NCBI RefSeq assembly: GCF_026212465.1
Contig: NC_080061.1
Span: forward strand, 22,768,787-22,832,786
DNA: 64,000 nucleotides
DNA from: Amaranthus tricolor
Lineage: Eukaryota; Streptophyta; Magnoliopsida; Caryophyllales; Amaranthaceae
Reading direction: 5' to 3'
The position numbers and the translations under genes were made by a program. Positions 1 through 5,816 of the stretch are shown here, piece after piece. Under the pieces are notes generated by a model. The model did no database searches. It was not told the DNA's origin and worked only from the letters and a program-made list of their open reading frames with translations. Each line of letters opens with the position of its first letter. The first letter of the stretch is position 1.

Positions 1-8
1 ACTATCTT
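1..8 (+). repeat. Right end of a preceding HOR copy
   Basis: These 8 bases match the last 8 bases of the other copies (the 'actatctt' just before 'gcataaag'), so the array continues beyond the left edge of the window. Confidence 0.85.
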
Positions 9-178
9 GCATAAAGTTGTTCAAAGTAGATTTGTTTTGCACGAAACTTGGCACAAAACACTATTTTGTATTAATTATTGTGTTGAAATGGTTAGAATGG
101 AAAACTATTGCCATAAGCTTGAAATTACATCTTATGTTGCTTTTTTAAAGTTTTTTTTAGCTTTTTTAGCAGTTTCTC
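9..178 (+). repeat. Monomer 1 of H1, type A (170 bp)
   Basis: Starts at the HOR marker 'cttgcataaag'. The A body has 'ggcacaaaacactattttgtat' split features and ends in 'gaatgg'. It contains the only HindIII-type AAGCTT of the unit (115-120), which predicts a 2.9 kb ladder. In H1 the CG dyad is decayed (T at 38); in most other copies it is intact (2938-2951 in H2). It ends with three phased T-runs at 141-146, 151-158 and 162-167. Confidence 0.88.
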
Positions 179-346
179 GCATAAAGTAGTTCAAACTTTC
201 TTTGTTTTGCATGATAAATGTCACCCAACAATATTTAGTTTCTATTATTTTGTGGAAATTGTTAGACTTGAAAACTGTAGTCGTGTACTTGAAATTATGT
301 GCTAGGTTACGTTTTTAATGCTTTGATATTTTTTTGGCACTTTCTC
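179..346 (+). repeat. Monomer 2 of H1, type B (168 bp)
   Basis: B-type body ('aaactttctttgttttgc', 'tttagtttctatta', 'gacttg'). It has 'gcatgataaatg' where other B monomers have 'gcacgaaaaatg', and the unique 'gtagtcgtgtac'. The B-type lacks the CG dyad. Confidence 0.88.
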
Positions 347-371
347 GCATAAAGTGGTTCAAACATGGTCT

Positions 372-385
372 GTTTCGCACGAAAC
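372..385. repeat. A-monomer dyad box GTTTCG-CA-CGAAAC
   Basis: Six-base inverted arms around a CA centre. Further full copies in H1 lie at 988-1001, 1328-1341 and 2445-2458, with a near-copy at 711-722. All are in A monomers; B monomers have 'ttttgcacgaaa', which lacks the TTCG arm. The position and alternation recall the CENP-B box of alpha satellite, but a binding role is not shown by the sequence. Confidence 0.6.
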
Positions 386-393
386 CTAGCACA

Positions 394-423
394 CAACACT
401 ATTTGGTATAAATTATTGTGTTG
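394..423. repeat. Inverted repeat CAACAC / GTGTTG with 18 bp spacer
   Basis: Arms at 394-399 and 418-423. The same arms and spacer length are found in several A and B monomers (for example monomers 6, 7, 11), while others have lost one arm ('ttattattttg', 'attgtattg', 'ttttgtgg'). It could form a short hairpin; it may equally be chance conserved by repeat homogenisation. Confidence 0.5.
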
Positions 424-516
424 AAATGGTTAGAATCGAAAACTATTATCATATGCTTGAAATTACATGCTAAGTTGCTTTTTTAATGTTTTGTTTAGCT
501 TTTTTAGCACTTTCTC

Positions 517-684
517 GCATAAAGTTGTTCAAACTTTCTTTGTTTTGCACGAAAAATGTCACCCAACACTATTTATTTTCTATTATTTTGTGGAATTGGT
601 TAGACTTGAAAACAGTAGTCATGTACTTGAAATTACGTGCTAGGTTAAGTTTATAATGCATTTTTATTTTTTTGGTACTTTCTC
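517..684 (+). repeat. Monomer 4 of H1, type B (168 bp)
   Basis: B-type body like monomer 2, recognised by 'tttattttctatta' and 'gtggaattgg'. It ends in 'aagtttataatgc', which is unique to this position in the HOR, and leads into a monomer whose anchor reads 'gaataaag' instead of 'gcataaag'. Confidence 0.88.
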
Positions 685-792
685 GAATAAAGTGGTTCAA
701 ACATGGTCTATTTCGCACGAAACCTAGCACAAAACACTATTTGGTATAACTTATTGTGTTGAAATTGTAAGAATCGAAAACAATAGTCATAT
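685..792 (+). repeat. Monomer 5 of H1, truncated type A (108 bp)
   Basis: A-type head ('acatggtctatttcgcac', dyad core 711-722) that breaks off after 'agtcatata' and joins directly to 'ttgtgttcaaac' of the next monomer, losing about 60 bp including the T-run region and the anchor. The right boundary is therefore projected, not observed. The same deletion is present in every HOR copy, so it predates their amplification. Confidence 0.85.
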
Positions 793-962
793 AATTTATT
801 GTGTTCAAACTTCGTTTGTTTTGCACCAAACATGACAACCAACACTATTTAGTTTATATTATTGTGTTGAAATTGTTAGACTCGAAAACAATAGTCATGT
901 ACTTGAAATTACGTGCTAAGTTGCGTTTTAAATGTTTTTTTATATTTTTTTTGCACTATCTC
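793..962 (+). repeat. Monomer 6 of H1, type B (170 bp)
   Basis: B-type body with its own variants 'cttcgtttgttttgc' and 'caccaaacatgacaacc'. It retains the CAACAC...GTGTTG inverted repeat with an 18 bp spacer. Its left end is the fusion point with truncated monomer 5. Confidence 0.86.
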
Positions 963-1132
963 GCATAAAGTGGTTCAAAATTGGTTTGTTTCGCACGAAA
1001 CTTGGCACACAACACTATTTGGTATAAATTATTGTGTTGAAATGGTTAAAATCGAAAACTATTATCATATACTTTAAATTACATGCTAAGTGTCTTTTTT
1101 TATGTTTTTTTTAGCTTTTTTAGCACTTTCTC
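963..1132 (+). repeat. Monomer 7 of H1, type A (170 bp)
   Basis: A-type body with dyad GTTTCGCACGAAAC at 988-1001, here followed by 'ttggc'. The tail reads 'actttaaattacatgc' and 'ctaagtgtc'; this tail recurs in truncated monomer 14. Three T-runs at 1095-1101, 1105-1112 and 1116-1121 are spaced 10-10.5 bp centre to centre. Confidence 0.88.
1095..1121. other. Phased T-run segment (predicted curved DNA)
   Basis: T-runs at 1095-1101, 1105-1112 and 1116-1121 have centres 10.5 and 10 bp apart, in phase with the helix. Comparable triplets end many full-length monomers (for example 141-146, 151-158, 162-167). Helically phased A/T-tracts cause intrinsic curvature (established knowledge), so curvature is expected about once per 170 bp. 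Confidence 0.65.
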
Positions 1133-1302
1133 GCATAATGTTGTTCAAACTTTCTTTGTTATGCACGAAAAATGTCACCCAACACTATTTAGTTTCTATT
1201 ATTATTTTGAAATGGTTAAACTCGAAAAGAGTAGTCATGTACTTGAAATTACGTGCTAAGTTACGTTTTTAATGTTTTTTTATATTTTTTTGGCACTTTC
1301 TC
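1133..1302 (+). repeat. Monomer 8 of H1, type B (170 bp), the unit doubled in H16, H17 and H21
   Basis: B-type body with 'gcataatgttg' as anchor, 'ttatgcacg', 'ttattattttg' and 'aaactcgaaaagag'. It is closest to monomer 15, which also has 'actcgaaaagag'. In three copies to the right this monomer is present twice in tandem. Confidence 0.88.
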
Positions 1303-1455
1303 GCATAAAGTGGTTGAAACTTGGTTTGTTTCGCACGAAACCTAGCACACAACAGTTTTTGGTATAACTTATTATGATGAAATGATAAGAATCGAAAACA
1401 ATAATCATATGCTTGAAATTACGTGCTAAGTTGCTTTTTCATAGTTTTTTATCTT
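1303..1455 (+). repeat. Monomer 9 of H1, type A (153 bp)
   Basis: A-type with dyad GTTTCGCACGAAAC at 1328-1341 and 'tggttgaaac' in place of 'tggttcaaac'. Its tail runs into the 15 bp deletion at the junction with monomer 10, which accounts for the short length. With monomer 10 it forms the only A-A pair type in the HOR, repeated at monomers 16-17. Confidence 0.86.
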
Positions 1456-1626
1456 TTTTAGAACTTTTCAAACATGGTTTCTTTGGCAACAAAAAAGGCA
1501 CACAACAGTATTTGGTACATATTATTGTTTTGAAATGGTTAGAATCGAAATCAATATTCATATGCTTGAAATTACGTGCTAGGTTGCTTTTAAAAAGTTT
1601 TGTTTTAGCTTTTTTAGCACTTTCTC
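1456..1626 (+). repeat. Monomer 10 of H1, type A' without anchor (about 171 bp)
   Basis: A-type body ('gaatcg', 'agtatttggtac') lacking the 'ctcgcataaagtggt' anchor: 'gaactt' is joined directly to 'ttcaaacatgg'. The dyad is replaced by 'ggcaacaaaaaagg'. The left boundary is projected from neighbouring spacing. Monomer 17 shares both the deletion and the replacement sequence, so the two have a common origin. Confidence 0.85.
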
Positions 1627-1795
1627 GCATAAAGTTGTTCAAACTTGGTTGGTTTTGCACAAAACATGGCACTCAACACTATTTAGTTTATATTATTGTG
1701 TTGAAATGGTTAGACTCGAAAACAATATTCATGTACTTGAAATTACGTACTAAGTTGCGTTTTTTATGTTTATTATATTTTTCTGGCACTATCTC
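1627..1795 (+). repeat. Monomer 11 of H1, type B (169 bp)
   Basis: B-type with 'ggttggttttgcacaaaac' and 'catggcactcaacac'. It is closest to monomer 18 ('ggtttgttttgcacaaaac', 'catggcacccaac'), and both follow an A' monomer. The CAACAC...GTGTTG inverted repeat is intact. Confidence 0.87.
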
Positions 1796-1965
1796 GCATA
1801 AAGTGGTTCAAAGTTGGTTTGTTTCGTACGAAACTTGGCACACAACACTATTTGGTATAAATTATTGTATTGAAATGGTTAGAATCGAAAAATATTATCA
1901 TATGCTTGATATTACATGCTAAGTTGCTTTTTTAAAGTTTTTTTTAGCTTTTTTAGCACTTTCTC
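1796..1965 (+). repeat. Monomer 12 of H1, type A with perfect palindrome (170 bp)
   Basis: A-type in which the dyad centre is TA rather than CA, making GTTTCGTACGAAAC (1821-1834) a perfect 14 bp palindrome. 'attgtattg' replaces 'attgtgttg' in most copies (not in H16, H17, H20, H21). It ends in phased T-runs. Confidence 0.88.
1821..1834. repeat. Perfect 14 bp palindrome GTTTCGTACGAAAC, one per HOR
   Basis: The sequence equals its own reverse complement. It lies 1,812 bp from the HOR start and recurs in other copies (for example 4725-4738 in H2). In H14 it is broken by T to A at 39572. It may be a protein-binding dyad or simply a variant of the A-type box; function is unknown. Confidence 0.8.
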
Positions 1966-2133
1966 GCATAAAGTTGTTCAAACTTTCTTTGTTTTGCACG
2001 AAAAATGTCACCTAACACTATTTAGTTTCTATTATTTTTTGGAAATGGTTAGACTTGAAAAAAGTAGTCATATACTTGAAATTACGTGCTAGGTTACGTT
2101 TTTAATGCATTTATATTATTTTTGCACTTTCTC
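1966..2133 (+). repeat. Monomer 13 of H1, type B (168 bp)
   Basis: B-type with 'gtcacctaac', 'ttattttttggaaatgg' and 'cttgaaaaaagtag'. It is similar to monomers 2 and 4, which also have 'gacttg'. Confidence 0.87.
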
Positions 2134-2250
2134 GCATAAAGTGGTTCAAACTTGGTCTATTTCGCATGAATCCTAGCACACAACACTACTTGAAATTACA
2201 TGCTAAGTGTCTTTTTTAAAGTTTTTTTTTAGCTTTTTTAGCACTTTCTC
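2134..2250 (+). repeat. Monomer 14 of H1, truncated chimeric type A (117 bp)
   Basis: The head reads 'ggtctatttcgcatgaa', matching monomer 5. After 'acacaacacta' it jumps to 'cttgaaattacatgc' and 'ctaagtgtc', the tail otherwise seen only in monomer 7. It therefore looks like a monomer-5 head joined to a monomer-7 tail, with the region between lost. The dyad is degenerate. It is present in all copies. Confidence 0.85.
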
Positions 2251-2419
2251 GCTAAAAGTTGTTCAAACTTTCTTTGTTTTGCACGAAAAATGTAACCCAA
2301 CACTATTTAGTTTCTATTATTGTTTTGAAATGGTAAAACTCGAAAAGAGTAGTCATGTACTTCAAATTACGTACTAAGTTACGTTTTTAATGTTTTTTAT
2401 AGTTTTTTGGCACTTTCTC
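2251..2419 (+). repeat. Monomer 15 of H1, type B (169 bp)
   Basis: B-type with anchor 'gctaaaag', 'aatgtaaccc', 'aatggtaaaactcg' and 'gtacttcaaatt'. It is closest to monomer 8; like monomer 8 it is followed by an A-A' pair. Confidence 0.87.
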
Positions 2420-2573
2420 GCAGAAGGTGGTTGAAAGTTGGTTTGTTTCGCACGAAACCTAGCACACAACACTTTTTGGTATAACTTATTGTGTTGAAAT
2501 GATAAGAATCGAAAACAATAGTCATATGCTTGAAATTACGTGCTAAGGTTCTTTTTAAAAGTCTTTAAATCTT
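2420..2573 (+). repeat. Monomer 16 of H1, type A (154 bp)
   Basis: A-type with anchor 'gcagaagg' and dyad GTTTCGCACGAAAC at 2445-2458. It is the counterpart of monomer 9: both have 'ggttgaaa', 'aaatgataagaatcg' and a short tail running into the A' deletion. Confidence 0.86.
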
Positions 2574-2742
2574 TTTTAGCACTTTTCAAACATGGTTTAT
2601 TTGGCGACAAAAAAGGCACACAACAGTATTCGGTACATCTTATTGTTTTGAAATGGTTAGAATCGAAAACAATAGTCATATGCTTGAAATTACATGCTAG
2701 GTTGCTATTTTAATGTTTTTTTAGCTTTTTAAGCACTTTATC
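2574..2742 (+). repeat. Monomer 17 of H1, type A' without anchor (about 169 bp)
   Basis: Counterpart of monomer 10 with the same 15 bp loss ('gcactt' joined to 'ttcaaacatgg') and 'ggcgacaaaaaagg' in place of the dyad. The left boundary is projected. Confidence 0.85.
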
Positions 2743-2912
2743 GCATAAAGTTGTTCAAACTTGGTTTGTTTTGCACAAAACATGGCACCCAACATTATTT
2801 AGTTTATGTTATTGTGTTGAAATGGTTAGACTCGAAAATAATAGTCATGTACTTGAAATAACGTGCTAAGTTGCGTTTTTAATGTTTTTTGTATTTTTTT
2901 TGGCACTATCTT
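2743..2912 (+). repeat. Monomer 18 of H1, type B (170 bp)
   Basis: Last monomer of the unit, B-type, with 'caaaacatggcacccaac', 'ttatgttattgtgttg' and the unique 'gaaataacgtgc'. Its tail 'gtattttttttggcactat' leads into the 'cttgcataaag' marker of the next copy. Confidence 0.87.
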
Positions 2913-5816
2913 GCATAAAGTTGTTCAAAGTAGATTTGTTTCGCACGAAACTTGGCACAAAACACTATTTTGTATTAATTATTGTGTTGAAATGGTTAGA
3001 ATGGAAAACTATTGCCATAAGCTTGAAATTACATCTTATGTTGCTTTTTTAAAGTTTTTTTTAGCTTTTTTAGCAGTTTCTCGCATAAAGTAGTTCAAAC
3101 TTTCTTTGTTTTGCATGATAAATGTCACCCAACACTATTTAGTTTCTATTATTTTGTGGAAATTGTTAGACTTGAAAACTGTAGTCGTGTACTTGAAATT
3201 ATGTGCTAGGTTACGTTTTTAATGCTTTGATATTTTTTTGGCACTTTCTCGCATAAAGTGGTTCAAACATGGTCTGTTTCGCACGAAACCTAGCACACAA
3301 CACTATTTGGTATAAATTATTGTGTTGAAATGGTTAGAATCGAAAACTATTATCATATGCTTGAAATTACATGCTAAGTTGCTTTTTTAATGTTTTGTTT
3401 AGCTTTTTTAGCACTTTCTCGCATAAAGTTGTTCAAACTTTCTTTGTTTTGCACGAAAAATGTCACCCAACACTATTTATTTTCTATTATTTTGTGGAAT
3501 TGGTTAGACTTGAAAACAGTAGTCATGTACTTGAAATTACGTGCTAGGTTAAGTTTATAATGCATTTTTATTTTTTTGGTACTTTCTCGAATAAAGTGGT
3601 TCAAACATGGTCTATTTCGCACGAAACCTAGCACAAAACACTATTTGGTATAACTTATTGTGTTGAAATTGTAAGAATCGAAAACAATAGTCATATAATT
3701 TATTGTGTTCAAACTTCGTTTGTTTTGCACCAAACATGACAACCAACACTATTTAGTTTATATTATTGTGTTGAAATTGTTAGACTCGAAAACAATAGTC
3801 ATGTACTTGAAATTACGTGCTAAGTTGCGTTTTAAATGTTTTTTTATATTTTTTTTGCACTATCTCGCATAAAGTGGTTCAAAATTGGTTTGTTTCGCAC
3901 GAAACTTGGCACACAACACTATTTGGTATAAATTATTGTGTTGAAATGGTTAAAATCGAAAACTATTATCATATACTTTAAATTACATGCTAAGTGTCTT
4001 TTTTTATGTTTTTTTTAGCTTTTTTAGCACTTTCTCGCATAATGTTGTTCAAACTTTCTTTGTTATGCACGAAAAATGTCACCCAACACTATTTAGTTTC
4101 TATTATTATTTTGAAATGGTTAAACTCGAAAAGAGTAGTCATGTACTTGAAATTACGTGCTAAGTTACGTTTTTAATGTTTTTTTATATTTTTTTGGCAC
4201 TTTCTCGCATAAAGTGGTTGAAACTTGGTTTGTTTCGCACGAAACCTAGCACACAACAGTTTTTGGTATAACTTATTATGATGAAATGATAAGAATCGAA
4301 AACAATAATCATATGCTTGAAATTACGTGCTAAGTTGCTTTTTCATAGTTTTTTATCTTTTTTAGAACTTTTCAAACATGGTTTCTTTGGCAACAAAAAA
4401 GGCACACAACAGTATTTGGTACATATTATTGTTTTGAAATGGTTAGAATCGAAATCAATATTCATATGCTTGAAATTACGTGCTAGGTTGCTTTTAAAAA
4501 GTTTTGTTTTAGCTTTTTTAGCACTTTCTCGCATAAAGTTGTTCAAACTTGGTTGGTTTTGCACAAAACATGGCACTCAACACTATTTAGTTTATATTAT
4601 TGTGTTGAAATGGTTAGACTCGAAAACAATATTCATGTACTTGAAATTACGTACTAAGTTGCGTTTTTTATGTTTATTATATTTTTCTGGCACTATCTCG
4701 CATAAAGTGGTTCAAAGTTGGTTTGTTTCGTACGAAACTTGGCACACAACACTATTTGGTATAAATTATTGTATTGAAATGGTTAGAATCGAAAAATATT
4801 ATCATATGCTTGATATTACATGCTAAGTTGCTTTTTTAAAGTTTTTTTTAGCTTTTTTAGCACTTTCTCGCATAAAGTTGTTCAAACTTTCTTTGTTTTG
4901 CACGAAAAATGTCACCTAACACTATTTAGTTTCTATTATTTTTTGGAAATGGTTAGACTTGAAAAAAGTAGTCATATACTTGAAATTACGTGCTAGGTTA
5001 CGTTTTTAATGCATTTATATTATTTTTGCACTTTCTCGCATAAAGTGGTTCAAACTTGGTCTATTTCGCATGAATCCTAGCACACAACACTACTTGAAAT
5101 TACATGCTAAGTGTCTTTTTTAAAGTTTTTTTTTAGCTTTTTTAGCACTTTCTCGCTAAAAGTTGTTCAAACTTTCTTTGTTTTGCACGAAAAATGTAAC
5201 CCAACACTATTTAGTTTCTATTATTGTTTTGAAATGGTAAAACTCGAAAAGAGTAGTCATGTACTTCAAATTACGTACTAAGTTACGTTTTTAATGTTTT
5301 TTATAGTTTTTTGGCACTTTCTCGCAGAAGGTGGTTGAAAGTTGGTTTGTTTCGCACGAAACCTAGCACACAACACTTTTTGGTATAACTTATTGTGTTG
5401 AAATGATAAGAATCGAAAACAATAGTCATATGCTTGAAATTACGTGCTAAGGTTCTTTTTAAAAGTCTTTAAATCTTTTTTAGCACTTTTCAAACATGGT
5501 TTATTTGGCGACAAAAAAGGCACACAACAGTATTCGGTACATCTTATTGTTTTGAAATGGTTAGAATCGAAAACAATAGTCATATGCTTGAAATTACATG
5601 CTAGGTTGCTATTTTAATGTTTTTTTAGCTTTTTAAGCACTTTATCGCATAAAGTTGTTCAAACTTGGTTTGTTTTGCACAAAACATGGCACCCAACATT
5701 ATTTAGTTTATGTTATTGTGTTGAAATGGTTAGACTCGAAAATAATAGTCATGTACTTGAAATAACGTGCTAAGTTGCGTTTTTAATGTTTTTTGTATTT
5801 TTTTTGGCACTATCTT
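2913..5816 (+). repeat. HOR copy H2 (2,904 bp)
   Basis: Complete 18-monomer copy. It keeps the C of the CG dyad in its first monomer (dyad at 2938-2951) and the consensus C at the position where H1 has A231. The second half, including 'gttctttttaaaag' near 5453, matches H1, H4 and H5. The perfect palindrome is at 4725-4738. Confidence 0.93.

Larger units (their letters stand above)
347..516 (+). repeat. Monomer 3 of H1, type A (170 bp)
   Basis: A-type body with intact dyad GTTTCGCACGAAAC at 372-385, followed by 'ctagcac'. An inverted repeat CAACAC (394-399) and GTGTTG (418-423) is separated by 18 bp. It ends in phased T-runs before 517. Confidence 0.88.
9..2912 (+). repeat. HOR copy H1 (2,904 bp, reference copy)
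   Basis: Complete 18-monomer copy, used here as the template for monomer annotation. Diagnostic variants: T instead of C at 38, which removes the CG in the first A monomer (shared with H4 and H11); A instead of C at 231 (shared with H4, H10, H11); and a 'catttttatttt' T-run near 660 (shared with H2, H4, H5, H10, H11). The rest closely matches H2, H4 and H5. Confidence 0.93.

Noticed and set aside
793..810. Transposon insertion or target-site scar at the monomer 5/6 junction
   Set aside because: No inserted sequence or flanking direct repeat is visible; a simple ~60 bp deletion explains the junction.
988..1004. A true CENP-B box
   Set aside because: Only 7 of 9 fixed positions match at best, and the GGG core is not preserved; reported as a resemblance only.
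1090..1272. Hydrophobic 60-codon frame resembling a membrane peptide
   Set aside because: The phenylalanine- and leucine-rich start is simply the translation of phased T-runs; it is identical in nearly every copy because the DNA is homogenised.
1439..1672. Reverse-strand open frame of 77-82 codons repeated in most copies
   Set aside because: Antisense reading of monomers 10-11; a by-product of AT-rich repeat sequence, with length changing when the T-run changes (82 codons in H16, H17 and H21).
1413..1922. Open frame of 169 codons, recurring in many HOR copies, with repeated motifs such as KLRAKL and HYLVYIIVLKWL
   Set aside because: It is a translation of the satellite: monomers of ~170 bp shift frame at each junction, producing the same peptides in alternating frames. 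Frames open and close with single T-run changes between copies (for example 120 codons in H3, 118 in H7), there is no constraint on reading frame, and no recognisable domain.
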